From an uncultured Collinsella sp. (lineage in GTDB: Bacteria > Actinomycetota > Coriobacteriia > Coriobacteriales > Coriobacteriaceae): a stretch of 34,176 bases of DNA. The notes under the pieces are model-generated. The model worked only from the letters and a program-made list of their open reading frames with translations. It had not been told where the DNA came from and searched no databases. Positions 1 to 14,910 of the stretch are shown one piece after another (position 1 is the stretch's first letter; every line of letters starts with the position of its first letter). A program made the translations under genes and the position numbers. Location: assembly GCA_900544755.1 (NCBI GenBank), contig UQWQ01000012.1, positions 1-34,176 on the forward strand, in the 5' to 3' direction.

Positions 1-124
1 GTTTTTCGATAATAAACCCGCAGGTAGAGCGCTTGAGCATTTGCGGTGTGGTCGAACCATCGAGATTTTGCCGCATACTTCCGAAATTCAGGCGAATATC
101 GCTCAAAATAACCGTCCATATAAC
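1..124. other. left-edge stretch with no supported gene
   Basis: This AT-richer stretch precedes the terminator of the sigma/anti-sigma operon. I see no convincing reading frame, ribosome binding site or hairpin in it. It may be the upstream region or tail of a gene outside the window. Confidence 0.4.
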
Positions 125-160
125 GCAAAAAAGGCCGCTTCCCCTAGTGGGAAGCGGCCT
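125..160 (-). terminator. Rho-independent terminator of the ECF sigma/anti-sigma operon
   Basis: A perfect 12-bp inverted repeat (132-143 with 149-160, 5-nt loop) ends, on the minus strand, in a run of T residues. It lies seven bases after the anti-sigma stop codon, so it closes that operon. Confidence 0.85.
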
Positions 161-166
161 CAAGCC

Positions 167-1243
167 TTACGAATAGACGATGGTAAAGGGTTCTTCCGTT
201 TGAGTCTCTCCTGTTGATGTGTATCTCGTGCCCTCGAGGGTTACCGAGACCACTTGGTCGACATCAATCAACTTCGTTGGCACCCAGATGTTCTCTCCGC
301 TATTGCGCGTATAAGAAAAATATAAGTTGAACGCCCCTGCGTCGTCATCTTCGATAATCTGCTCCGATCCATCCTTGTAGGTAACCGTCAACTTCTTCGT
401 GACTGCGTCAATACCCAGATCATCGATGTGCGTCTGGATGGAAAACGGGCTGATCTCGAGAGGCGAGTCATCGGAGCGGAGTTCCTTAGTATCGACGTAC
501 GCTCCAACGCTAAACTCGGGCGTCGATGCCTCGAACGGCTTCGCATCCTCTCCTTCGCCCTCGGTCCACGAGATATTCCAGGTGACCGCATGTTGAAAAC
601 CTCGCTCGCGATCCATAGAAGCAAAGTACATCGTGCCATTAATGACCGTGTCGCTTGATGTGTCCTTATCAATGGTGCAGCGTGTATCAGCCCATTCCTC
701 GCCGAAGTTCATGCTGGGTGTACTGACGCCCCCTTCTTCTTCACCATAGAGAACAAGTTCGCCAAGCTCTGCCGCCGGCTTGTAGTAGTTAACGCCATTC
801 GGATTGGACAATGTAAACGTCACAGCACCGCAACCGTTCTCGTCGATTGCCATCTCATGAATGTCGAGCGTATAGCCGTTGCCCTCGACGGACAGATTGA
901 CCTTCTGGACTGCACCCTCCAGGCTTTGGGGCGCGATACCATCACCAAACTCTCTGGTGTAGGTATATTTCGTCCCCGACGAGCCGCCATTTGTCCAGGT
1001 AACGGACTCTCCGTTGCCATGGTTTCCCCAGGCAGAGGCAAAATAACTGGAATTGACAACAGCGTAGGCGACCCCTCCGGTCGCCAGCACTCCGGCAAGA
1101 CATCCGATTACGGCAACATACAGAGGCTTCGCGTGACCCTTTCGGCGAAGCGGCTCGCCAGCAGCGGCATAAAGAACACGGTCAGCAAGATCGCTATCGG
1201 CTTGGACGGACTCGAAGGCCTGCTTGATCTGGTTGGATTTCAC
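167..1243 (-). CDS. Membrane anti-sigma factor-like protein (DUF4179 type)
   Basis: Likely holds the co-transcribed ECF sigma factor inactive at the membrane until an envelope signal arrives. The 358-residue protein has a short cytoplasmic N-terminus (about 1-39), one membrane segment (about 40-64) and an extracytoplasmic region of about 290 residues, the layout of DUF4179-like anti-sigma factors in Gram-positive bacteria. The start is GTG at 1243, preceded by AGGAGG at good spacing. This places the start 50 bases inside the end of the sigma gene, so the two are probably translationally coupled. I see no zinc-binding anti-sigma HxxxCxxC motif, so the binding mode differs from the ZAS class. 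The ligand of the external domain is unknown. Sequence and context support the role; binding to the sigma factor is inferred. Confidence 0.7.
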   Translation of the reverse strand: MKSNQIKQAFESVQADSDLADRVLYAAAGEPLRRKGHAKPLYVAVIGCLAGVLATGGVAYAVVNSSYFASAWGNHGNGESVTWTNGGSSGTKYTYTREFGDGIAPQSLEGAVQKVNLSVEGNGYTLDIHEMAIDENGCGAVTFTLSNPNGVNYYKPAAELGELVLYGEEEGGVSTPSMNFGEEWADTRCTIDKDTSSDTVINGTMYFASMDRERGFQHAVTWNISWTEGEGEDAKPFEASTPEFSVGAYVDTKELRSDDSPLEISPFSIQTHIDDLGIDAVTKKLTVTYKDGSEQIIEDDDAGAFNLYFSYTRNSGENIWVPTKLIDVDQVVSVTLEGTRYTSTGETQTEEPFTIVYS

Positions 1244-1712
1244 GGTCGCCCTCCTCTAGGATGAACTTGAGCTTCAATCTGCCGCGAGCTAAACGCGTTC
1301 GAACGGTCGCGGCTGGCACATGCAGCAACTCGGCAATCTCTGAAGTCGAGAAGCCCAGATAGTAATAGAGCACGATGGGAACACGGAATCGCTCCGGAAG
1401 TCGCATAACGTCTGACAGGACCGCCTTGGTCTCCTCCTGCGCCGTCGAAAGCGAATCGGCCAGGTTCTCAATATCCTCCACACGCCTCCATGGCTTTCGA
1501 AAGAGCGATTTGCATTCATTGATCGTGACCCGGATAAGCCATCGACGAAGATGCTCCCAGCCTTCAAATTGCGTGTCGCTTTTGAGTAACTTCAGAAAGA
1601 CGTCTTGCGCAACATCGTCGGCATCGGCGCGATCGCGCAGGTACGTCAATGCGATTCGAAACACGACATCCCGGTGATCTTCAACCGCCTGTCTAAATGC
1701 TTGTTCTTCCAT
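1194..1712 (-). CDS. ECF-type RNA polymerase sigma factor
   Basis: A 172-residue sigma-70 family protein of the extracytoplasmic-function group, directing RNA polymerase to a small stress regulon. Region 2 spans about residues 10-75 (DADDVAQDVFLKLL-like core, then RRWLIRVTINECKS). Region 4 spans about 100-152, with the helix-turn-helix FSTSEIAELLHVPAATVRTRLARGR. ATG at 1712 is chosen because GGGAGGTGATT lies just upstream; a longer upstream open frame has no sigma-like sequence and would cross the promoter. The 3' end overlaps the anti-sigma gene by 50 bases. An ECF-style promoter (TGAAAC, 17 bases, CGTATC) lies about 50 bases upstream, so the operon is probably self-activated. Closest subgroup is not determinable by eye; SigW- or SigV-like are possible. 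Confidence 0.88.
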   Translation of the reverse strand: MEEQAFRQAVEDHRDVVFRIALTYLRDRADADDVAQDVFLKLLKSDTQFEGWEHLRRWLIRVTINECKSLFRKPWRRVEDIENLADSLSTAQEETKAVLSDVMRLPERFRVPIVLYYYLGFSTSEIAELLHVPAATVRTRLARGRLKLKFILEEGDREIQPDQAGLRVRPSR

Positions 1713-1760
1713 AATCACCTCCCGGTGACATTGATGGTTCTTGATGGGGCCCTCACCATA

Positions 1761-1789
1761 GATACGCTTTGACCGAGTGAAATGTTTCA
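1761..1789 (-). promoter_or_regulatory. Autoregulatory ECF promoter of the sigma gene
   Basis: On the minus strand TGAAAC (1789-1784) and CGTATC (1766-1761) are separated by 17 bases. This matches the TGAAAC/CGTA promoters of the SigW class. It lies about 50 bases before the sigma ATG. A matching promoter ahead of its own gene is typical of ECF operons. Confidence 0.6.
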
Positions 1790-1802
1790 AATCCAAGCAG
1801 GG

Positions 1803-1835
1803 AAAACCTACCAAAAATAAATCCGTCCCTTTTTG
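1803..1835 (-). repeat. Diverged copy of the AGGGACAGG hairpin repeat
   Basis: Read on the minus strand, these 33 bases match 30,676-30,707 with three substitutions and one inserted T. Both contain AAAAAGGGAC, then TTTATTTT, then GGYAGGTTTT. Here the left arm of the hairpin is degraded, so it folds poorly. It lies just upstream of the ECF promoter. Confidence 0.55.
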
Positions 1836-1909
1836 ACAAGTGATCAACGGAACGCAACAGGTTGAGCATACGCAAGCGAGCGGTCCCCAGAGCGTACAAG
1901 GTGGCATGA

Positions 1910-1950
1910 AAAAGGCAGGGCATTGGCCTTTTGGTCATGCCCTGCCTTTT
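1910..1950. terminator. Bidirectional terminator downstream of rpoC
   Basis: A 14-bp perfect inverted repeat (1910-1923 with 1937-1950, 13-nt loop) has A residues on one side and T residues on the other, so it can work in both directions. It ends the rpoBC transcript before the ECF sigma promoter. Confidence 0.85.
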
Positions 1951-1995
1951 GAATGACAGATTGTAGCTCTGGGGGCCGCGCAGCGACGGAGGTCG

Positions 1996-2017
1996 CCGCC
2001 GTTCGTTAGAACGGCGG
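1996..2017 (-). other. GC-rich hairpin in the rpoC 3' untranslated region
   Basis: A 9-bp perfect stem (1996-2004 with 2009-2017) has a four-base loop and lies directly after the rpoC stop. It lacks a T run, so it more likely protects the 3' end or assists the terminator that follows. Confidence 0.5.
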
Positions 2018-2023
2018 AACTAG

Positions 2024-6502
<4,479 letters not shown>

Positions 6503-6508
6503 AGTCAA

Positions 6509-10000
<3,492 letters not shown>

Positions 10001-10073
10001 CAGGTTTTTCCTCCTTCACGGAAATGCTCGGTGGGTTGGCGAGGCATAGCTTCGCCAGTTATCGCAACCTAAT

Positions 10074-10101
10074 AGTTTATCAGGTACCGACCGTTGGGCA
10101 A
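10074..10101 (-). promoter_or_regulatory. Possible rpoBC promoter
   Basis: On the minus strand TTGCCC (10101-10096) and TAAACT (10079-10074) are 16 bases apart, about 75 bases before the rpoB start. A separate promoter is expected because a strong terminator closes galU upstream. The hexamers are imperfect. The rest of 10,001-10,235 shows no gene. Confidence 0.4.
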
Positions 10102-10231
10102 GAAAAGCCTTGACGCGATTGAGTTTTTGGAGTAGCAAAGTTTTTCGACAGAAAAGGTGCAGGTAGATAGGTATGTACCGAACATCTGTTCATATATTTT
10201 CTGTGAACAGAGGGCCGGCAATCGCAGCTCT

Positions 10232-10267
10232 TATAAAAAACGGGCGCGAACCGAGGTCCACGCCCGT
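10232..10267 (-). terminator. Rho-independent terminator of galU
   Basis: On the minus strand ACGGGCG (10267-10261) pairs with CGCCCGT (10246-10240), followed by a T-rich run. It lies 20 bases after the galU stop and separates galU from rpoBC. Confidence 0.85.
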
Positions 10268-10287
10268 AAATGTCGATGCCCGAAGGC

Positions 10288-11196
10288 TTATTTGCGCATC
10301 AAACCGCCGCGCTCGTCGATGGCGTCCCAGAAGGCGCCAGCAAAGCGAGGATCGCTTGCGGCCATGAGGGCGTTGGTGGCCATCCAGCCAGACGGGGTGC
10401 CGGTGTCGTAGCCCGAAAGCGGATCGATGACGACGGCGTACATGGCCTCGCGGTCGAGCGAGCGGGCCATGGCGTCGGTCAGCTGGATCTCGCCGCCCTT
10501 ACCAGCCTGCTGATCGGCCAGCAGGTCCATGACCAGCGGGCTCAGCAGGTAGCGACCGACGATGTACAGGTTGGACGGAGCAGCCTCGGGAGCGGGCTTC
10601 TCAACCAGACCGCCGATACGCCAGACAGCGCCCGGCTCGGCATCGGCAACGTCCTCGGCGCCCTCGAGCGAACCGACGCGCTCGCCGGCGATAACACCGT
10701 AGCGGCTGACTTCCTCGGGCGAGCAAGCAGCGACGGCGATAACCGAAGCGCCACCGTGCTCCTTGGAAACGGCGAGCATCTTGTCGCAGATGTCGCGGTT
10801 AGGCACAACGTAGTCGCCCAGAAGAACCAGGAAGTTCTCCCCTGCCACGGCGTCGGCAGCAGAGCGAATGGCATGGCCGAGGCCCTTGGGCTCGTACTGA
10901 TAACGGAAGTCGACCGGCATACCGCCAGCGTGGGCGACGGCATCGGCATAGGCGTTCTTGCCGCGCTCGCGCAGCAGGTTCTCGAGCGAACGGTCGGGCT
11001 GGAAGTAGTTCAGCAGCTCGGGCTTGCCGGGCGAGGTAACGATGATGGCGTCGTCGACCTCCTCGGGGTCGAGTGCCTCCTCGACGACATACTGGATGAC
11101 CGGCTTGTCGAGCACCGGCAGCATCTCTTTGGGCGTGCACTTGGTGCCAGGCAGAAAACGCGTGCCAAGACCGGCGGCGGGGATGATTGCCTTCAT
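10288..11196 (-). CDS. galU: UTP-glucose-1-phosphate uridylyltransferase
   Basis: Makes UDP-glucose from UTP and glucose-1-phosphate, feeding cell-wall and capsule sugars and the Leloir galactose pathway. The 302-residue protein starts with the nucleotidyltransferase loop AAGLGTRFLPGTKCTPKEML (residues 7-26), followed by DKPVIQYVVEEA, GLGHAI at about 105-110, a GD pair at about 127-128 and VEKP in the sugar-binding half. Length and motifs fit bacterial GalU. ATG at 11196 begins the conserved fold and has GAAAGGA upstream, though with longer than usual spacing; an in-frame extension further upstream is not conserved. It stands between rplL and rpoB with its own promoter-like sequence and terminator, so it looks like an independent unit inserted in the ribosomal/polymerase block. 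Confidence 0.95.
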   Translation of the reverse strand: MKAIIPAAGLGTRFLPGTKCTPKEMLPVLDKPVIQYVVEEALDPEEVDDAIIVTSPGKPELLNYFQPDRSLENLLRERGKNAYADAVAHAGGMPVDFRYQYEPKGLGHAIRSAADAVAGENFLVLLGDYVVPNRDICDKMLAVSKEHGGASVIAVAACSPEEVSRYGVIAGERVGSLEGAEDVADAEPGAVWRIGGLVEKPAPEAAPSNLYIVGRYLLSPLVMDLLADQQAGKGGEIQLTDAMARSLDREAMYAVVIDPLSGYDTGTPSGWMATNALMAASDPRFAGAFWDAIDERGGLMRK

Positions 11197-11292
11197 GTTA
11201 TTCAAAGATCCTTTCGCAGGCGCAAAAGCGCCCCGTGCGTGCGGCGCACAGCCGCAGACCAAATTGCGATACCCAAGCATCTTACCGCTGGA

Positions 11293-11320
11293 ACTATATG
11301 TCGCTACAAGGCAGAGACAA
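11293..11320 (-). promoter_or_regulatory. Probable galU promoter
   Basis: On the minus strand TTGTCT (11320-11315) and TATAGT (11298-11293) are 16 bases apart, about 100 bases before the galU ATG. The 11,197-11,448 interval otherwise holds only a GC-rich leader segment with some pairing potential. Confidence 0.5.
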
Positions 11321-11448
11321 TTCTTCAGCAGGTCAACGCAAATTATTGCTCGAATGGTGCAATTTTATTGCCCAACGGCAGGGCACCCGATGCGACGCAA
11401 ATCACAGAACATGGCAGTTTGAGCAACCGATGTCGGGGAACCGAAAAA

Positions 11449-11483
11449 CAAAAAAGACGGGGCTCGCAATGCGAACCCCGTCT
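11449..11483 (-). terminator. Rho-independent terminator of rplJL
   Basis: A 13-base arm (11455-11467) pairs with 11471-11483, with one wobble and a three-base loop. On the minus strand it runs into a long T tract. It lies 27 bases after the rplL stop and so separates rplJL from galU and rpoBC. Confidence 0.92.
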
Positions 11484-11510
11484 GCAAAGGAATCTGGCGA
11501 GAAAGCCTGA

Positions 11511-11888
11511 TTACTTGAGGGTGACAGCAGCGCCAGCAGCCTCGAGCTTCTCCTTGGCAGCCTCGGCGTCCTCCTTCTTGGCACCCTCGAGAACAGCCTT
11601 GGGAGCGCCCTCGACGACCTCCTTGGCCTCCTTCAGGCCAAGGTTGGTGAGCTCACGGACGGCCTTGATGACCTGGATCTTGTTGTCGCCGAAGCCCTCG
11701 AGCACGACGTCAAACTCGGTCTTCTCCTCGGCCTCAGCAGCGCCAGCAGCGGGAGCGGCGACAACAGCGGCAGGAGCAGCGGCGGAAACGCCGAAGGTGT
11801 CCTCGATAGCCTTAACGAGCTCGGAAGCCTCGAGAAGGGTCATTTCCTTAAGAGCATCGATGATCTCATCGGTGGTAAGCTTAGCCAT
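11511..11888 (-). CDS. rplL: 50S ribosomal protein L7/L12
   Basis: Stalk protein of the large ribosomal subunit, present in several copies and bound through L10; it recruits and stimulates translation GTPases. The 125-residue sequence has the N-terminal dimerisation helices (about 1-35), an alanine-rich hinge (about 38-52) and the globular C-terminal domain (EKTEFDVVLEGFGDNKIQVI onward), ending in VTLK. ATG at 11888 has AAAGGA upstream, and an 11-codon upstream extension has no conserved sequence. It follows rplJ by 102 bases. That gap contains short stems (TCCGTGC/GCACGGA and GGCGC/GCGCC) which could adjust the L10:L12 ratio, though this is inference. Confidence 0.98.
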   Translation of the reverse strand: MAKLTTDEIIDALKEMTLLEASELVKAIEDTFGVSAAAPAAVVAAPAAGAAEAEEKTEFDVVLEGFGDNKIQVIKAVRELTNLGLKEAKEVVEGAPKAVLEGAKKEDAEAAKEKLEAAGAAVTLK

Positions 11889-11990
11889 TTCTAAGTCCTT
11901 TCGGTTTCCGTGCGGATGCACGGAGATCAGTTAAAACACGGCGCGAATGCGCCAGGGGTGCGGCGTTGCCGCCGCGGGTGAAAACAGCAA

Positions 11991-12512
11991 CTAGGCTGCC
12001 TTCTGCTCGGAGACCTGCTGGATCGAACGAGCGAGACCAGAGGAAACGCCGTTGACGCAGACAGCGATGTCGCGAGCGAAACCAGAGATGAGACCGGCGA
12101 TCTGGCCGAGAAGCTGATCCTTGGTGGGCAGCTCGGCGATAGCCTTAACATCATCAGCGGAAACGGCCTTGCCGTCGGAGATACCGCCCTTGATCTCAAG
12201 GACGCCCTTGGACTTAGCAGAGAAGTCCTTAAGGGCCTTAGCGGCCTCGACCGGCTCGGACTCGTAGAACACATAAGCGACGGGGCCGGCGAGGATCTCG
12301 TCGAGCTCGGGCTGCTCCTGGTTCTTGAGAGCGATCTTGACCAGGTTGTTCTTGTAGACCTTCATCTCGGCGCCGCACTCGCGAAGCTGATGACGCAGCT
12401 CCTGAGCCTGCTTAACCGTCAGACCGTTGTAGTTGACGACGAACAGACCGGCGTTCTCGGCGATACGGGACTCGATCTCTGCAACCTTGTCGATTTTGTA
12501 CTGCTGGGGCAT
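11991..12512 (-). CDS. rplJ: 50S ribosomal protein L10
   Basis: Anchors the L7/L12 stalk on 23S rRNA and, in complex with L12, represses its own operon by binding the leader RNA. The 173-residue protein has the standard L10 core (NYNGLTVKQAQELRHQLR, YKNNLVKIAL, GPVAYVFYESEPVEAAKAL) and the C-terminal helix that carries L12. ATG at 12512 is preceded by AGGAGGTG. It is the first gene of a two-gene unit with rplL. The mRNA leader is about 210 bases long and contains an L10-type control element and a terminator hairpin, so transcription attenuation as well as translational control is likely. Confidence 0.98.
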   Translation of the reverse strand: MPQQYKIDKVAEIESRIAENAGLFVVNYNGLTVKQAQELRHQLRECGAEMKVYKNNLVKIALKNQEQPELDEILAGPVAYVFYESEPVEAAKALKDFSAKSKGVLEIKGGISDGKAVSADDVKAIAELPTKDQLLGQIAGLISGFARDIAVCVNGVSSGLARSIQQVSEQKAA

Positions 12513-12722
12513 AAATTACACCTCCTCGAATTCTTTCCGGGCACGGTCCGCCACAAGGACGTGACGGGGGCATGTCCAAAAAGAAAGCCCCCGCGCTGCA
12601 TGAGCGACGGGGGCGAGAAGACATATCTACTCGACCACCTCGGCTGGCGGGATGTCCCATTAAGCTCGCGGACGATGCCCGTTTGCACCGGCTGTCTCTG
12701 GCAGCGGATTCGTGCGTGAACC
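12513..12722 (-). promoter_or_regulatory. L10 leader RNA (autoregulatory 5' UTR of rplJL)
   Basis: The minus-strand leader contains two blocks recalled as conserved in bacterial rplJ leaders: GCCAGAGACAGCCGGTG at about 12701-12685, and CTTAATGGGACATC followed by AGCCGAGGTGG at about 12664-12634. In known systems the L10-L12 complex binds this element to stop expression when in excess. A terminator hairpin with a T run lies at its downstream end. Assignment rests on motif recognition, not on a covariance search. Confidence 0.7.
12578..12614 (-). terminator. Attenuator terminator inside the rplJ leader
   Basis: On the minus strand 12614-12608 pairs with 12593-12587 (GCCCCCG with CGGGGGC), extended by CGCT/AGCG, followed by TTTCTTTTT. 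A competing stem is possible between 12592-12587 and 12571-12566, which would use the same 3' arm. This gives an on/off switch for rplJL. Confidence 0.75.
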
Positions 12723-12728
12723 GAAAGT

Positions 12729-12757
12729 ATTATGGCGGGGACCTCGGCGTCGGTCAA
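12729..12757 (-). promoter_or_regulatory. rplJL promoter
   Basis: On the minus strand TTGACC (12757-12752) and CATAAT (12734-12729) are 17 bases apart, each hexamer five of six to consensus. Transcription would start near 12722, giving the leader described above. The -35 hexamer lies within one arm of a 26-bp inverted repeat. Confidence 0.75.
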
Positions 12758-12963
12758 CGGACACGAGGATTCGTACACAAACCCTGCATACGCTCCGACC
12801 GGGAGGGGCAGGGCGAGTTTTCCGCTCGGTCAAGTCCTGGGCTCGCACGAAGGCCACATTAAGTGGCCTTCGGCTCGTGCGGAATCTACGAAAATCTCAA
12901 CCCGGCCCCTCGGACCGGAGCTGCGGTAACTTTGCTGCGAATCCTCGTGTCCGTTGAGCGACG
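12748..12963. repeat. 26-bp inverted repeat carrying an opposed copy of the rplJ promoter upstream region
   Basis: Arm one is 12748-12773 and arm two 12938-12963; they are reverse complements with a single mismatch. Arm one includes the rplJ -35 box on the minus strand. Arm two reads toward the aminotransferase with TTGAGC (12954-12959) and CATAAT (12973-12978), but only 13 bases apart, too close for a normal sigma-70 promoter. The 164 bases between contain a 9-bp perfect hairpin and no gene. Confidence 0.75.
12849..12871. other. Hairpin upstream of the rplJ promoter
   Basis: GAAGGCCAC (12849-12857) pairs perfectly with GTGGCCTTC (12863-12871) around a five-base loop. Outer GCACG/CGTGC bases extend it with a bulge. 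No T run follows on either strand, so a terminator role is unsupported and its function is unknown. Confidence 0.45.
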
Positions 12964-13016
12964 TGCCCCACTCATAATGCTTGGGTCGGTGGGCTGATGT
13001 GTTGCATCCCTGAGGG

Positions 13017-14153
13017 CTAAAAGGTTGAAATGAAGGTGGACAGGCGGTGGAGGCCTTCGTCTAGGTCTTTGTCGGAGACGCAGTAGCTTAGGCGGATATG
13101 ACCTTCGGTGCCGAAGCAGTCGCCCGGGACTAGGGCTACGTTTGCCTCTTCGATGGCTTTGATGCAGAAGTCTTCGCTGGTTAGGCCGAACTTTTTGATG
13201 CTCGGGAAAGTGTAGAAGGCTCCTGCGGGCTCTACTACGTCGAGGCCCATGGCGTATAAGGCTGCGAGGACGCGTTCGCGGCGGGCTCGGTAGACTTTGA
13301 GCATGGGGGTTGGGTCGACGGTCAGGGCTCGGGCTGCGGCGTCCATTTCGAAGGAGACAGCACTCGATACTAAGTATTGGTGAGCCTTTGCGATCTCGGC
13401 GATGACGGGGGCTGCCGCTGCGAGCCAGCCCAAGCGCCAGCCGGTCATGGCCCAGGGCTTGGAGAAGCTCTCGATGACCACCGTCTGGTCGCGCAGCTCC
13501 GGGTGGCACTGGGCAAAGCGCTCGTAGCCATCCACATAGACCAGACGGTTGTATACGTCGTCGCAGACTACGTAGATGCCCGCCTGCTCTGCCACGCGCG
13601 CCACGGCGTCGAGCGATGCCGTGTCGAGGATGCAACCCGTGGGATTGTTGGGCGAGCAGATGACGATGGCCTTGGTCGCCGGGGTCACACAGGCGCGAAG
13701 CGCATCCTCGTCAATCTGGAATTGCGCAGGCTCCGTATCCAAAAAGACAGCCTTGGCGTGATTGGCCACGACGATGCTCTCGTACAGGCCAAAGGCCGGC
13801 GTGGGGATGATGACCTCGTCGCCGGGGTTGAGCATAGCCATAAATGTTGCCGACAGTGCCTCGGTCGCGCCGTCGGTCAGGATGACCTCATCGGCGGAAA
13901 ACGCCAGGCCCGCGTCATCCATATATTCGGACAGTGCATCACGCAGGGCGGGGCGACCGTTGTTGGGCGGATAGTGCGTGTCACCGCGGTCCAGCGCGGC
14001 GGTCACCTCGGCGCTAATCACATCGGGCGTGGGAAAATCGGGCTCGCCGAGCGCGAGCGCGATACACCCCGGATGCTGGGCGGCGAGCGCGTTAATCCGG
14101 CGGATACCGGAGGGCTTGAGCATGGCAAGCGAGGTATTCATGGGCAGACGCAT
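13017..14153 (-). CDS. Class I/II PLP-dependent aminotransferase
   Basis: A 378-residue fold-type I aminotransferase, probably acting on an amino acid such as aspartate, aromatic amino acids or alanine in the cytoplasm. Visible motifs are LGEPDFPTP (35-43), SPNNPTG (167-173), CDDVYN (197-202, the PLP-ring Asp) and SFSKPWAMTGWRLGW with the Schiff-base Lys232; the carboxylate-binding Arg is in HIRLSYC near the C-terminus. ATG at 14153 has AAAGGA upstream. It is alone on its strand, with rplJ's promoter region downstream and an unrelated gene diverging upstream, so context does not reveal the substrate. It belongs to the AspC/PatA-like group; a more specific name is not justified. Confidence 0.9.
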   Translation of the reverse strand: MRLPMNTSLAMLKPSGIRRINALAAQHPGCIALALGEPDFPTPDVISAEVTAALDRGDTHYPPNNGRPALRDALSEYMDDAGLAFSADEVILTDGATEALSATFMAMLNPGDEVIIPTPAFGLYESIVVANHAKAVFLDTEPAQFQIDEDALRACVTPATKAIVICSPNNPTGCILDTASLDAVARVAEQAGIYVVCDDVYNRLVYVDGYERFAQCHPELRDQTVVIESFSKPWAMTGWRLGWLAAAAPVIAEIAKAHQYLVSSAVSFEMDAAARALTVDPTPMLKVYRARRERVLAALYAMGLDVVEPAGAFYTFPSIKKFGLTSEDFCIKAIEEANVALVPGDCFGTEGHIRLSYCVSDKDLDEGLHRLSTFISTF

Positions 14154-14246
14154 GGCGTTCCTTTCGTAAGGGTTGCACTAGGATAGCGCGGCGGGGCGCC
14201 ACCAGACGGTGTAACCTAAACGGAAACGAGCCGGAAAGGAGATGGC

Positions 14247-14909
14247 ATGGAGACGACCGCGCGCGGCGACTTACCAAAAACACTGCACACCATTGCGTAT
14301 ATCAGTATTCCCAATAGCGCCGATCTTGATTTTTTGCTCTGGGACCTGCAGGATGCCATCGCCGCCTATGCTCAACTTTCCGGCACCGCACTCCCCCGCC
14401 CGGTCGACTTGAAGGCAAATGACGCCGGCAGCGTTGCCGATGGCATCGTGCTGGCCATTGAAGATGTGGCTGACGATGAGACGTTGACTGCTATCGAGCA
14501 GGCGCTTGAGCGCTTTGGCGGTACGGGAACGCGCGTCTATGCCGCGATTCGAGCCGCACAAGAGGGCACTGAGCAGGCGCGTGGGACCGCCGTTCGCCTG
14601 CACAAGGCATGTGAGCGCCATGACCAATTGTGGTGTGGCGGCGTTGCCATCTGCGCCGGCAGCGGCATCGCAGCGCTTCGCCACTCCCCGCGCATGGGCC
14701 TCTTGCGCCGACCGTTTTCCGAAGCCATGGACAAGCTCGTGGGTGCGGTGCGTATGGGTTGCTCGGTTGAGCATGCGCAGCGACTCGGCGGCGGCAGTGC
14801 CGAGGACATCGACACCAATGGCATGGTTTGCGCCGAGCCAGCCGTGCCCGCGCCGATCTGGCGAGGCGTTCTGAAACACCTCGGCGCCCGCACTCAATCA
14901 ATAATCTAA
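14247..14909 (+). CDS. Uncharacterised protein, possibly flavodoxin-like fold
   Basis: A 220-residue soluble protein without signal peptide or membrane segment. I do not recognise it firmly. The stretch LWCGGVAICAGSGIAAL followed by PRMGLLRRPFSEAMDKLV (about 131-165) resembles the C-terminal part of flavodoxin-like NAD(P)H oxidoreductases, but the N-terminal half lacks a clear FMN phosphate loop. ATG at 14247 has AAGGAG five bases upstream. It diverges from the aminotransferase with 93 bases between the starts, and its stop lies one base from the stop of the converging glycosylase gene, leaving no room for a terminator. Possibly a degenerate flavoprotein; function unknown. Confidence 0.75.
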   Translation: METTARGDLPKTLHTIAYISIPNSADLDFLLWDLQDAIAAYAQLSGTALPRPVDLKANDAGSVADGIVLAIEDVADDETLTAIEQALERFGGTGTRVYAAIRAAQEGTEQARGTAVRLHKACERHDQLWCGGVAICAGSGIAALRHSPRMGLLRRPFSEAMDKLVGAVRMGCSVEHAQRLGGGSAEDIDTNGMVCAEPAVPAPIWRGVLKHLGARTQSII

Positions 14910-14910
14910 A

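Noticed and set aside
377..408. Rifampicin-pocket residues of RpoB (protein residues 377-408) checked for resistance changes
   Set aside because: The equivalents of D516, H526 and S531 are all wild type, so nothing unusual is reported; the coordinates given are residue numbers.
10270..11934. A 554-codon plus-strand frame opposite galU and rplL
   Set aside because: It crosses two terminators and a promoter and lies opposite two conserved genes.
12572..12862. Short plus-strand frame over the rplJ leader
   Set aside because: It lies opposite the leader and promoter of rplJ, and has no ribosome binding site or conserved sequence.
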